DNA from: Glandiceps talaboti
Lineage: Eukaryota > Hemichordata > Enteropneusta > Spengelidae
Length of the DNA stretch: 64,000 nucleotides
Direction: 5' to 3'
Assembly: GCF_964340395.1 (NCBI RefSeq)
Contig: NC_135564.1
Location: 16,317,957-16,381,956 of the forward strand
Shown here piece after piece: positions 32,721-63,393 of this stretch. Both the position numbers and the translations under genes were made by a program. Each line of letters starts with the position of its first letter. The first letter of the stretch is position 1. The notes below the pieces were generated by a model. It was not told where the DNA came from, ran no database searches, and saw only the letters and a list, made by a program, of their open reading frames with translations.

Positions 32721-35700
32721 TATCACCTGCAGAAGTACAGGCATCTGACAACGTACGAAGTATTTCAACTGTTAAACAATTCAGTGATTGCATTACTGTA
32801 TATTTACGGTAACTAAAGAATTCGTGTTTAGATGTCCATCTATGCATTTCATCTTATTTACATGTTAGTTACATTCGAATGCGTTTCCTGGGTAGTGTTC
32901 ATGTTTATCTCAGCGAACGCGTTCTCTCTGTATACAGTACATACCCCAGACCCGGCTAACTCTTTTTAGTAGTACGCTTCTCCTCGAACGTAAGCGCACA
33001 TATACACTAGTACACATGAATGATGGTATAACCAAAATCAACACAAAACACTCAATAAAAATCAAAGGACAAACAACAGAATCAAACAACACGCAGATAT
33101 TGTTACAATAACTTACATGAATTTAGAATGGTGCGATGCCCCTTGAACCCCCACCCCCACCCCCACCCCGGGCACAGGGGCACGTATTATTGCCAAGATA
33201 GCTGTTTTCTTAGAAAAATATCACATGAATCTTGGACCGTGCTACAAATTTATCAATCTCTATACTGCATAGAAATAGTCAGGGTGGACATCTCTCATTT
33301 TCCTTTTACAGGTAGGAATATAAAGTAAAAAGGTTGTTATATTTTGTCTGTCGGCCAGGAAAACAACAATCTAAGAAATATTACACGCCCCTATGCCCCT
33401 GGGAGCATACAATAAATTGCAACCTCTGTGATATGCATGGGACTAAATCCTTCACATAGCAGTATCTATCCTAATAGGTCCTTAGTAATAATAGCTAGGT
33501 TGCCTAGGGTACAATAATGGTCCACATCTCGAACAATGACCAGCCTATCCGACACTAAGAGGGAACTGGCAAACCCGCCATGTTGACTGTTGCATCATGG
33601 GAAATGTGATAATAAATACTATATGAATCGGTATTGTAGACAATACTATTACATTGTTTGCAACCACAAATAATCAATTCATAGTTACCCTGACCATTGT
33701 GAGAGGTTTATTTTATCAGTAGCTCCAGATTAGGTATTACGATAACCACAGATAATCCCATAGTCCTTTGCATCTGAGCATGCATAGTCTGGATTGCAAG
33801 TTCCCTATTGGCATCAGCAAGGCACGAAATGGAACTTGGAGATTGATTGGCGGAGGGGGGGGGGGGGGGCTACTACATATGCTTCCAAGGGAGGTGAAAT
33901 TATACAAGGCTGATGTGCCATTATAGGTCTGTGTTGGGGTGATAGTTGTACAGAATTTATGGTCACAACCATCATTAGTTGTAAAACTGTGAGCTAGTAT
34001 AAAATAGCAATGAATGAAAAACACGCCCAAGGTAGAACTGATGAACGCCGGGGTTGAACAAATTTATTTCAAATAAGTTTGTGTACTAGTCGTCACAGTC
34101 AACTACAAAGAGGGTGACTACAAAGGAATATATGTCCAATCAATAATATACAAAGTGCATTTAGATGGAGAACTATCAGCCTTTCAGTTGTTTCTACACT
34201 CAATTACCAGCTTGAAACCTTAGATGTGTTTTAGTGATCTCCAAGCAATGGGTTAATTTAAGCAAGGTTACTAAGCTTAGACTGCTGCAGAAAGAATTTG
34301 AAAGGACTATTTTGATCTCTAACCATGCATGTTACATTCTACACTGTGATGAATAACAAGACTTTTAAAATTGCAAATATAAACGTCTGTACTTCCATGG
34401 TCTATAATGACTCTATATGTAAATGTTCTGATCTTAGCTGTCAAACTGAATGCCATGACAGGCAGCCATTTTATACAAACAGATACATATAAAGGGACAG
34501 TCACACAATGTCAAACAAGCTCAATAAATGAACTTTCATTTAGGACAAAACCCCCTCAGCCATTCCCCTAAATGAATGTTCTCAAATGCAATATCAACAT
34601 GTTTGTAAATGATGAAAATTGTAGCGGTCACACCACTACGATTGATGTACTGTAAAAACATGATGGTAAACACATTCAAATGCTAACTGAAAGCACAGCA
34701 CTGTATATTACATTATCAACTTATCAACATCTCAATAGTAAATACAGAACCTGTTGTCATTAAAGGTGTCAAAGTTTTCAAAATGTGGTTAGAAGTATGA
34801 AAATGAAGTTCAGCAATCGCATAATCACCAGACCCCCTTCCCTCCAAACAAACGAAGTTCGTTTACTGAGCTTCTGTGATATTGTGTGATCATCCCCAAG
34901 TATACACAATGCTAACATAAGTAACAAATACAATCATAGGAGTATACTCTTTTCAATTTTACTCACACTAAGTTGTAAGATATGCCATGTTGGGGCTCCT
35001 TTATCAGCCAACGCATCTTATCTCTCAGAACAATGAGGTGGAAAAAACACCATATATTTTATATCTACAATAGTGCTGGTATTACATGTAAATAAATATA
35101 ACGACATTTTGAAAATATTAACACACATTCGATAGACCATCATTCCATATACTGTAAACCAAGATATTTTCACTCCTCAAAAATTTTGCAATTTTAGAGT
35201 CTCAAAGACTATAATTTTTACTAATTACCAGTCTGGTGCATTGTACATGAAGGCATTTTAGCTACTCCATATTTTTATGGTTTCGTTTTCCAGTGAAATT
35301 AGCGAAAATAAAGTCAGGTTTACAGTACGAGAAAAGTACACTGGAGTTAAACTTTCAAAGAAACACTGACGATTCATTGTGACTCAATAGCTAACATTTG
35401 TCATGACTAGTACACAAGTAAGTCAGCTGATCAGTTATTCAAACATTCCATGTATTGGTATAAAGTTTCCGAGTGTAGTTTTCAATTAGCATAAACTGAC
35501 GAGGAATACTGAAAACAATATACTTGGTACTCTGTTACTGGATAACTGTACAAATATATTAACTATGACAAAAATAAGTTACAATAGAAAAAAAAAATTT
35601 TTTTTGAAGACCGAGACAAAATATTGCTTTCAAGTCAGACAACACCATAAAGAAGTACACTGCAAGAAATGTCATGTCGCGCCGCCCTCACCAGCCTCCT

Positions 35701-38122
35701 CTCCGATGTGTGAGGGCGCACTGTCACAGTGTACCTTACTGACTACATGGAGAAGGTTATTTCTCCACTAAATTTGTCTTTCTTTATTTACCAAAGATGA
35801 TGACAATGACTGCATCAGTGTTTTTGTTTAAGGGTGGTAAGCAGGTAACACCTACCTAAGTCCCCCAGGCATTCTTCTCCAACAAAATTAAAGTACATGG
35901 TATTCACACACAATTTCTCTTCTTAGACTTTTGATTGAGAAACAGACATGTTTTGAACAAATCACTTGTCCTTCTTCAGTGTCTGACTGGATCTGACAGA
36001 ATGATCCAAATTTGTTGGAGGTGTTGAGTAAACTGATATGTGAAATGGTTAGCTGCATTATACATTGTGTATGTAAATTCAGGTGTGAAAGTACTTATCA
36101 GTTTATGTACATCTGACTGTCAAAACATACCTTTTCCTCAATCAAAACTGGAAGAAGAGAACTTGTGTATGAATCATAGTGCTTCCATCATCAATAAACA
36201 TATTATTATAGTATGGAATCTACACAAATTTTACCAGATTTCAATCCTCTGTTACCAAGGTAACAAATCCTTAGCGTGAACACTGGTATATAAATTTTAC
36301 GAAACTGATCATTTTTATAACATTTGCTTTTTTCACCTTTATGTTTGACATGTGACAAATTTTGCTTGCAGCACTTCTGTAGATTTGTATGCACGACCTA
36401 GATATATATATGTATATGTATTCAGTCTATCAGAATTTAATAAGTCTCGGTACCTGCAATAACTTTTTACCTCATGCTAAAGGACAAAAGCAGAACGAGA
36501 AGGTCAACTTATTTTAACGCGTGCCTATAGTCATGCATGGTATGCACGTGGAATGGAAATTATGGTGTCAACCAAGAAATCGAATGTTTGTTATTTTTAC
36601 GATGCACCTAGGCAGTAATATTCTACTTCAGGTACTGAGAATTAGAATAATGTTTGTTGATACACGACCAAGTTACTTTTCCTCTGTCTACATTTCAGCA
36701 AGGTGACTGTTGCCTTCCTTAGGCATGTTCACCAGTAGTGTATTGAACAAACTGTCCCATACATGACTTGGTCCCAACCCCATTATCCCCTGTTCATCCT
36801 GAGAAAGCATGTTCGTCCTGACGAAGGCAAGTCACGTTGCTGAAACATTGACATGACGAAAGTAAATTTGTTATATACATGTACTATCAAAGAGACTGAG
36901 TATCTCTCTGATAAATTTCCAACGATAAGAAAATTCTTTGTATTCTTGACCTTCAAACACGTCTGTTTTTGTTCCTCAGCGATGTCTATACATATGTCAT
37001 CAAACTACTACAGAAGGGGTATTCTGACTGACATTTTGTTTGTTTCGGGGTAAAAGCAATATTTTTCAAAAATAAAAACACTTAAAAAGATGAAATAAAA
37101 TCAAATAAAATCCCCTCCTACCTATCCTATTTTCTGAGGCCATGTTATTGGAAACATACAATTATTCATTTTTCACCATGGTTACAAGGTACATTTTACT
37201 TATTTTAGTTTCGCTATGTCAGATTGGTTGATTTTTAGCAGTGGCTCAGTTCTGAGGTTGGTAGATTTCAATTTTTTTGTTGAGATTAAGGTTGGTAGAT
37301 TTCAATTTAGCTGTGGTACAGTTCTGAGGTTGGTAGATTCCAATTTAGCTGTGGAACAGTATTAAGGCATTTTAGCTATGGTACAGTTCTAAAGTTGGTA
37401 GATTTCCTTTTAGCTATGGTACAGTTCTGAAATTCGTAGATTTCATTTTAGCTGTAGTACAGTTCTGAGGTTGGTAGATTTCAATTTAGTTGAGGAACAG
37501 TATTAAGGTTGGTAGATTACAATTTAGCTATGGTACAGTTCTAAAGTTGGTAGATATCATTTTACCTATGGTACAGTTCTGAAGTTGGTAGATATCATTT
37601 TACCTATGGTACAGTTCTGAAGTTGGTAGATTTCATTTTAGCTGTAGTACAGTTCTGAGGTTGGTAGATTTCATTTTAGCTATGGTACAGTTCTGAAATT
37701 GGTAGATTTCATTTTAGCTGTAGTACAGTTCTGAGGTTGGTAGATTCCAATTTAGCTGTGGAACAGTTCTAAAGTTGGTAGATTTCATTTTAGCTATAGT
37801 GCAGTTCTGAGGTTAGCAGATTTCAATCCAACAGTTCTGAGGTTGGTAATGCTACATTTCAGTTCAGCCATGAACACACTTCAGTGAGGATGGTTATAGC
37901 TGTATTAGTTTGGTAGATTTAATTTTTAAATAGCTGTAACACAGTTCTAGGTTCAAGTTAAGAATTCTACAATCTGCTGTTTATAAAGTTTCACATGTGT
38001 TGTTACTTCGATAGATTTTCTTCTCAAATACAAACATTTCTGGTTCAAGAGCACAATTGACAAAAGTATCTGTCAAACTTGATCATTAAGGTTCACGAAT
38101 GTTGTGATGTAAAATCCATTTA
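32720..38122. other. Gene-free interval between DUT and the second Kelch gene
   Basis: No supported exon. Contents: a C-rich stretch at 33146-33170, a G tract at 33855-33869, a repeat at about 33885-34085 related to 23450-23650, a CCTCACC/GTGAGGGCGC motif block at 35680-35730 related to the PRPF3 minisatellite, a block at 36445-36650 related to 26835-27050, and a 38-bp satellite at 37230-37850. Confidence 0.5.
37230..37850. repeat. 38-bp tandem satellite
   Basis: About 15 copies of a roughly 38-bp unit built from gaggttggtagatttcattt followed by tagctgtagtacagttct, with variants (aaagttgg, tatggtac). Some units are shortened to about 25-30 bp. It lies just beyond the 3' end of the second Kelch gene. 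Confidence 0.85.
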
Positions 38123-39889
38123 TCAAATCTCTACCAGGTATTTATATGGTATTTGTAGTAGACCACACGAAGCTGATGCTATCCCAACAGGAGCAGAAGC
38201 CTGTTTCTTCCATGTATTAGAATGGGAATTGTACAACAACGTTGACATTATGTTTGACTGCTCGGTTTTGATACGCCCACCACTGACTAGAACAGTTCCA
38301 TCACTGACCCCACATACAGCAGGACAGAGAATCTTACTGCAGTTGAAATCTGGCAAATAGGGTGTTTCCGTTTCTGCGTAACTGAGTTGTCTCGTCTCGG
38401 CAGATAAAACCACTTTGTGCCTTCCGAAGCGAGTCACTTCAAACCCATTCGCTGTTTTCACTACTACATAAGGGTAGACTTGTCGCGTTGGATCCGCACC
38501 CAGTCGCCGAAGTTCATTTCCAGGCAATGTTTCCCACTGATCATTGTATGTATCATAGCAGTCAATACTGCGACAGTCAAGACCTCCGAACGCATAGATG
38601 TAGCGTTCGTTCACGACCGCCGCACTGAATGAATCATGTTGATTGGGAGAAGGTGACTTCTCTTGCCAGCACTTTCTTTTGGCATCATATACTTCTATAG
38701 ATGTTGGGTTGCTTTTACCACCAAGAACATAGATTTTGTTTTTACACACTACAGCAACACCTCGCTTATGAGGGTTGATACTGGCTGGATATTCAGACCA
38801 TGTCCATTTGTTGTCAAGTGCAGAATACACAGCTGTAGCAGTGTTGGATACAATGATTAGATTGTTGTCTTTCACCACCGAGGGCAGACATTTCAGGGGA
38901 TGCAGCAAGCCTATTGGTGCCGATGGCAGTTGTACCCAGCGGTTTTGATGCATGATGAAGCCATAGGTTTTTTCTGATATGAATGCCTTTGGTATGGCAG
39001 CAGTAACAGCTCTGTACAGATACCCACAGCAAACCACAACAACATCAACTAACATTTCTGGTCGTGGTTGGAGCCGAATATTGGTACCGTTGTCTTCATT
39101 CAAGACATGGAACCTCGTGGCTTCGGCTACATACTTTCTGCACTGCGAATTCATTTGCACAAGAACCTCTGGCTCTACTCGATCCAAGAGAAACCGTTTG
39201 TCGACATGTCCCAGGCGAATATGACTAAGCAAGTCGGGAAATTTCGCCCTGCGTCTTTTTTTGTCCGAATTTGTCCATTTCACCAAAAATTCAAACAGGT
39301 CTTCTTCTTTCACTTTTATTTTCTCATTTGACACCAACAAGGAAAGCTTCTCTGCTGGTAGGTCGAGGAGCTCCTTCTCGCATTTCTTTAGGACTTCACT
39401 GAATCTGTATTCCATCATTGCTTCTGACGACGTCTTGAGTTGCTCAAGTCGAAATAGCTCAGCCATCTCTCTCATTTTGAGACAATTTGAAGCCGTCAAT
39501 TCCTTTTTCAAGAAATTCTCACAGTAGTCCTTTAGTTCGGACATCAACAAATGATCAGAACCTCGAAGTATGTTGCAAACATTATCCAAGGTCAAGTTGA
39601 TGGTACCAGAGTAAATGAAATCGAGGATTGCTTCCATACCGTCAGCTGAGGTGCACTGCAGATCGACACTTCCGCATTTGGCCTCTTGTAAGTCACACCG
39701 AAACATCGAATCAAAATATGGACTGCACGCCGCTAGAACACATCGATGGGCCTTAAATTCACGCCCATCAACTGATATTTTCATGTCACAGAGCACATCG
39801 TTGTATTTTTGGCGCAGTAACTGGGCAATGAGTAAACAATGATGGACGTTTCTCAGGCTTTCTTCTTCGTGCCCCATGTTTCCTTGCAT
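38123..39889 (-). CDS. BTB-BACK-Kelch protein (KLHL family), intronless, second copy
   Basis: 588 residues from the first ATG at 39889; a second ATG at 39877 (584 residues) has the better context (A at -3, G at +4) and may be the true start. The longer open frame upstream begins only at GTG. BTB about 30-135 (CDMKISVDGREFKAHRCVLA), BACK about 138-240 (EDLFEFLVKW, SHIRLGHVDKRFLLDRVE), then Kelch repeats about 310-580 (IYVLGGKSNPTS, YIYAFGGLDC, TVLVSGGRIKTE). A probable Cul3 substrate adaptor by family. It keeps more canonical glycine pairs than its paralogue at 20277. The two share many identical stretches across all domains and are in opposite orientation about 16 kb apart, so they come from one intronless ancestor. 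Confidence 0.93.
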   Translation of the reverse strand: MQGNMGHEEESLRNVHHCLLIAQLLRQKYNDVLCDMKISVDGREFKAHRCVLAACSPYFDSMFRCDLQEAKCGSVDLQCTSADGMEAILDFIYSGTINLTLDNVCNILRGSDHLLMSELKDYCENFLKKELTASNCLKMREMAELFRLEQLKTSSEAMMEYRFSEVLKKCEKELLDLPAEKLSLLVSNEKIKVKEEDLFEFLVKWTNSDKKRRRAKFPDLLSHIRLGHVDKRFLLDRVEPEVLVQMNSQCRKYVAEATRFHVLNEDNGTNIRLQPRPEMLVDVVVVCCGYLYRAVTAAIPKAFISEKTYGFIMHQNRWVQLPSAPIGLLHPLKCLPSVVKDNNLIIVSNTATAVYSALDNKWTWSEYPASINPHKRGVAVVCKNKIYVLGGKSNPTSIEVYDAKRKCWQEKSPSPNQHDSFSAAVVNERYIYAFGGLDCRSIDCYDTYNDQWETLPGNELRRLGADPTRQVYPYVVVKTANGFEVTRFGRHKVVLSAETRQLSYAETETPYLPDFNCSKILCPAVCGVSDGTVLVSGGRIKTEQSNIMSTLLYNSHSNTWKKQASAPVGIASASCGLLQIPYKYLVEI

Positions 39890-39916
39890 AACAGGAATGA
39901 CCCTAGTTAAGGTCAC

Positions 39917-42200
39917 CTACATAGAGGGCGCTATATAGCAAAGGTACATGTATATATTGCAATATTGTTCAATGGCTAATTTTAGAAGTTCTAACATGCA
40001 TATAGACCAGCATTTCCAGGTTAACTGAAAAATGTCTCTCAAATTGGATGATTTAATCTGTTAAAATGTGTTTATATTATTGAAATGAAGTTTATAATAG
40101 TACTTGCAAGCTACATCAAACCCTTTGGATTTCAATTTCCAATTTTGCTCTGTGAACACAATTATGTAACATCATTATTGAATGACTACATTTAAAAAAG
40201 TTCTCTGTCATCATTTTGAAGTGTCTCATAAGTAATTTTTTTTAATGTACAGAGCGACAGACACATTTCTTGATGTGGGTATGTATGGTGAGAACTTTGA
40301 CTATCATTGCATTCATGGTTGCTACTATGTGAAATACACCATGAACTAACTGTACATCTACCAGTGATCATTTGAATCTGAGTACATGTGCATAAATTGA
40401 TATTTGTACTGCATAGCAATACCAAAAAACATAATTGCATAAATGTATGCAAATGAGCATGTGAGTGTTCCATGTTCCATTTCAAAATTTGCTTGGACAA
40501 ACATAAGAAATAATAACAGAACCCTATGAAACACACATGGACATGCACGCTTGTAGGTGTTTTTTGTTTTTTTGCTGCACTCACTCACTCTCACTGACTG
40601 ACTGACTGACTGACTGACTGGCTCACTCACTCACTCACTGACTCACATGTAAGTACTGCTGCAGAAAACACAAGCACTCCTGCAAATGCACAGAAACACA
40701 ACTCTAGCCCCCCCCCCCCCCCCCCCCTGTCCATTATTGGGTTCTGTCGTAATATTTCATAGTAGATGACTGACAGAAGAATTATAGCCTACAGTCTTGC
40801 TTTGTGACACTAATCAGATTTGCCACTCACCTCATCACACATAAAAAATCCTGAACACAGACAACATCATTATAGAAATGATATCAGATTCTTTATTGAT
40901 ATCGGTGTAGTGAGACTGACTAGACATGATGTAAAGTAGAATGGGCAATCAACTGGCCTCATTCACAAAATTATCAACTTACAGAAAAAACTTTGAAATT
41001 TGAGGAAAAATAAAATTGATTGCTTGACATCGCATGTGGTTAGCCCCTTATTCTGTCCTTGACAATTTCACTCTTACAACTTTATATTAAGAGTCTGGAG
41101 GACAACTGGCATCTTTTCTTTCAAGTTTACATCAGGAAATAAAGATACAATGCCAAGTAGTGACAGTGAGTGAACATGGGTAGAGGTGCTGGTTGAAAGA
41201 ACATCAGTAATAAATACAGAAGCCCACAAGTGCCAGTGTGGATACTCTCTCTCTGTACTGCTTTCATAATTTCTAGTTGTATGAAATGGGCCGAGACATT
41301 TTGCACGAAGAAAATACTTCTTGACTGAATTCCAAGTCAATGTAGTAGTGACAGAAAGATGCAAAATTATGCAAAATTACAGAACCTCTCTAACTTCAGA
41401 CTTTTGTATTCACACTCTTGTATACATTGAAGTATAAGATAAACAAAAAACATAAGTTTGTACGTTATTCTTTCAAATTTTGCCTGCCAGATTTTCACTT
41501 TTATCTCATCAAAGTAAAATACTTTACAGCAATAGTAGTCGTCTCCAGTGAGAGAAATCCCTAACCATGACCATCAAGGTATAGACCATGACAAATTTCA
41601 CAGCTGTGAAAAGAAATTTAGACGTCTCATTTACTGTGGATTGGGAAGGCATGGTTTTCCTTAATCTGATTAAAATCTGATGAAGTATAATTGACGCAAT
41701 TTCTTTTTAGCTCTTACGTTTACTGTTGTTTGTTCTTTTGTGAGTGCCCGTGAACTCTCATATTACTAAACCTGGCTTTTATAGACATCTAACGGCATCG
41801 ACAAAACGATTTTTGACATACATTGTACACATATCTAATTCAAAATAAAACTTGAACTTCTGAAGTTTGCTCAAATTTGAGGCAACGTTGACACACATAC
41901 AGCAGTCAAATATTTTCTCAGATTTCAGCATCTCAATGTGAGAAGCACTACATAAAATGGGTATAATAAATCACTGTACACTGAAGGCACGCAAGTCTTT
42001 CATGTAAACGGCAGTGGTAAGAGGCAAAGTTAAGTCCTTGGTATACATGACACTGGTAACTTGATAAACCATACAGAAATTCTCCCTCTCTTACAAAAAT
42101 GAAACACGAGTTTCATTCACGACCTCAACTATTATCAAAGAAATCAGTAACCTTTGCAAGGGCTGTATAATGTACGAGGTTTGACTGTGACGGAAGTAAC
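39917..42200. other. Gene-free interval between the second Kelch gene and PRPF3
   Basis: No convincing exon. It holds a CACT/GACT tetranucleotide array (about 40575-40645), a C tract (about 40709-40727) and unassigned AT-rich sequence. Two tail-to-tail or head-to-tail gene ends flank it: the Kelch gene starts at its left and PRPF3 ends at its right. Confidence 0.5.
40575..40645. repeat. (CACT)n/(GACT)n microsatellite
   Basis: Runs of cact/cactga units: tcactcact, then seven tgac units, then cactcactcact. A similar CACT run is at about 60117-60150. Confidence 0.85.
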
Positions 42201-42215
42201 ACAGCTCATCTTGCC

Positions 42216-42221
42216 TTTATT
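42216..42221 (-). terminator. Candidate PRPF3 polyadenylation signal
   Basis: The minus strand reads AATAAA here, about 395 nt past the PRPF3 stop. If used, the two duplicated copies of the last exon would lie within the 3' UTR. Confidence 0.4.
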
Positions 42222-42319
42222 CTCAAAATTAAACAAACTCATGGCAACCAGACTTCTATCAGCATTCCCATACCGCTTTGGCTTGCAGGAAACTGAACTG
42301 TGAGGGCGCTATCACAAGT

Positions 42320-42424
42320 TTAATCTGCTGGTGCTTCAATTATTGACCCACTCTGCACATCCTATGGTGTTTAGCACCATGGTTCTCATACTAGTTTCTC
42401 TATGGTGCAGGCTTTAAAAATAAT
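42320..42424 (-). pseudogene. Degenerate second copy of the PRPF3 last exon
   Basis: Reverse-complement reading aligns with the PRPF3 C-terminal coding end (aaagcctg, agaaactag, accatggtg, gggtcaataattgaagc and a final gattaa), but the frame has at least three stops. It is the most decayed of three tandem copies. Confidence 0.65.
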
Positions 42425-42459
42425 ATTTCCATACTGAACTGTGAGGGCACTGTCACATT

Positions 42460-42585
42460 TTAATCAGCTGATGCTTCAAGTATTGACCCATTAGGCACCA
42501 GAACCCAATAGTATTCAACGCCATAGTTACAGAATAATTTTCTTGCCAGTTCCTCTGTAGGATACACTTTAAACAATATTTCCAT
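42460..42585 (-). pseudogene. First tandem copy of the PRPF3 last exon, frame still open
   Basis: A 41-codon open frame from an ATG at 42585 to TAA at 42460 aligns residue by residue with the last 41-42 residues of PRPF3: PTEELARK for [17 protein letters not shown] for HGVEHYWDL, and the identical end EASAD. It starts 30 bp past the real stop codon, has no good splice acceptor before it, and so is probably an untranslated relic. The open frame over its full length is notable. Confidence 0.7.
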
Positions 42586-42614
42586 TTTGAACAGTGAGGG
42601 TGCTGTCACAAACT

Positions 42615-61143
<18,529 letters not shown>

Positions 61144-61147
61144 CGTT

Positions 61148-62056
61148 CTGTAAATACAAAATATCAAAACTACTTCTGGGCCAAATTTTGTTCCTAAAAT
61201 ACTCGAAGTTGTTAACGTGACCGTTCACAGTTGGTTCCTGATCTCTGACACTGTCAAGTTTCGACCTTTTGAAATGTATTTGAGTTTTAAATGGGAATGA
61301 AGACTTTGTCGTAACTGGAAATGGGGGCAGCCATGTTGTACGCAACAACTTCGTTTAGGGACCTAGTTAGCGCTTTGTAACACGTATTCTGATTGGTTGA
61401 TGGTAAGGATTCGTGGTAATATATTAACGGGGTACATGTGAAAATTATGTTCCAGTTTTGTACCGAAACTGCTTTTCATTATTTCAAACTGTTTAAGACT
61501 TCATTGAGGAACAGAGTGAAACAACATCGCACATTTAGGATATCTGTTATAATTATGACGCTGTTGTCTAACATTAGAACGGTTTCGTCTTTGACCAATG
61601 ATTACATTCGTTAGCAACATCAAAGTCTCTATTGCGCATGACAATTTAAAGAACCCCGGAAGTTGAAGGCTGCTGAATGACAAAAGGGCGGTCCGTTTGA
61701 AACGGTGAGTTGTTGCATGGCTTCACTGTTTCAGTGTGTTTTAAGGCGTTTTCTTGTACAGAAGAGACGGAGTTCATCGACGACACATTCTTTTTGTTAA
61801 AACGTAGCACATGATCTGTTATTTAACTTCCCCTTCACCACTTTAAAGTCATGTTGAGAATTCGTGCATGAAAAATTGATCAGAAAATGTTCCCTAATAC
61901 TATTACTACATGTATATCATTCCTATACTGGTCTGAGGTATTACATAGGTATCTCTCCCTCTCTCTCTCTTGAAACACATAGTTCATTTGAACTGGAGTA
62001 AATATGTGACACTAAACTCAGTGTCGACTTGTTTTTCCATTTTTTTAAAATTCCAG
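61148..62056. promoter_or_regulatory. Head-to-head promoter interval of PRPF3 and the complexin-like gene
   Basis: The PRPF3 first coding exon has a splice acceptor right before its ATG (ttacag at 61153-61148), so a non-coding exon lies upstream, probably within 61200-61350; a 15-codon upstream frame begins at 61334. A CCAAT box in the PRPF3 direction lies at 61396-61392. The rest, up to the acceptor at 62056, should hold the 5' end of the plus-strand gene. CT-rich tract at about 61954-61972. Confidence 0.45.
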
Positions 62057-62071
62057 GTAAAAAGGGTAGAT

Positions 62072-63269
62072 ATGAATACTGGACCACTAAAACTCCTGAA
62101 ACATTCTTCAATGATATTAAAGAGTGTTGAAAATACATCAACCGAGGGCACTGCAGATGACGAAGAAAGCAAAGAATCCACAAGTTGGAGGGCACGAAAG
62201 TTGGCAACGAGGAGAAATTCCCAGGAAACGTTTGTAACATTAACTTTCCTCTAAAAATTGTGTAGATTCCAGATTATATTTTTTTTAAAATTTGAGAGAA
62301 ATTGCTTTGACCCCAAGACAATATATCATTGATCACTATACATCGATGGATAGTTTGATGAGGTATATGTAAATTAATGAATTGCCAACAATTATATGTG
62401 AAGTACATGAACTCAATATGCAGACTCTATTGTTTAAATTCAACTTACAGTCTTTAAAAGACATTTTACCTTGTTTGACTGAAAAAGAATGTTGAAATGT
62501 TCATGGCAATAGAATTAATTCCTGTCATTTTTACCATTTTGAATACAAAAAGGGTTTAGGGTTGGCGGGCTTTAAACCACAGGGAGCTCAGGCTCAGTTA
62601 GTTTTGTTTACAAATACAAAAAAACAAGTAAGCAAACAAACAAATTGCATTGTGTTACTATAGAATTGTGCCAGGGTAATAACAACACTTTGAACACAAT
62701 TTTGGAAGCGCTATATAAAGCTTAACATTACTATTATAGGTATCATGTTATATTTTAGTTTATGAATATAGCTTTGATTTATTTGTATTCAGTAGGTACC
62801 CATACAAGGATTATAAGTCCGTATCAAAAATAGTCACCTATGTGCAAAACCATGATGTAGTCTATGCATGTAATAATGGTAATTATAAATATATAAGGAT
62901 ATAATTATAAGTTTTCTCTGCTTACATAAAATACAGAAATTAATTAAATGCATTCCTTTCACTTGTATTTTGTAACGCTTACATTTTTAGAAAAAAAATT
63001 CAATGTGACCTTTCATTTTATCTAGGTTACAAGTCGTCTTGAAACAAACAGCACGTAGAGCAGAGAGAGCCAAACAACGGAATAAAATCCGAGAGAAATA
63101 TGGCATATCAAGAAGACGAGATGATGTAGATTTAGCTGAATTACTTGAAAGTGAACGAAAAACACAAAGATCTGGATCCATTATTTCAGAGAATTCGGCA
63201 TCAAATGAATCAAGTAGCACAGAAAAAATTGTTAAGTCATCAAAGAAAATGAAATGTGTTATCATGTAA
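62072..63269 (+). CDS. Complexin-like protein with C-terminal CAAX box
   Basis: Two coding exons, 62072-62229 and 63026-63269, giving 133 residues; phases agree (AC|G), the acceptors are good (tccag, atctag) but the donor gtttgt is weak. The central helix ARRAERAKQRNKIREKYGI (about 60-78) resembles the SNARE-binding helix of complexins, especially vertebrate complexin 3/4 (RKAER...RDKY). The protein ends KSSKKMKCVIM: a basic patch and a CVIM box, a strong farnesylation signal (Met last) identical to that of K-Ras4B and like the prenylated complexins. Complexins clamp and promote vesicle fusion by binding assembled SNAREs; this role is inferred from one helix and the tail. The N-terminus is acidic and Ser/Thr-rich and does not look typical. 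An upstream exon could add residues, since the first exon is open before the ATG. Confidence 0.68.
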
Positions 63270-63393
63270 CATGAGTACCATCCAAATGGTCTTTCTTGGA
63301 ATAATGATTTATATAGTATGACACTACACAAATGTTTTGACATATTTATTTAAAACATGTATAAATTTGGATACTTTTTCATCAAGTATTGTG

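Noticed and set aside
32692-32748. Plus-strand coding exon starting MAGVSYIRG next to DUT
   Set aside because: It stops after 18 codons, has no good donor, and the similarity to the Kelch start is confined to the promoter and first few codons.
37230-37850. CRISPR-like array
   Set aside because: The 38-bp units are directly tandem without unique spacers, and the genome is eukaryotic.
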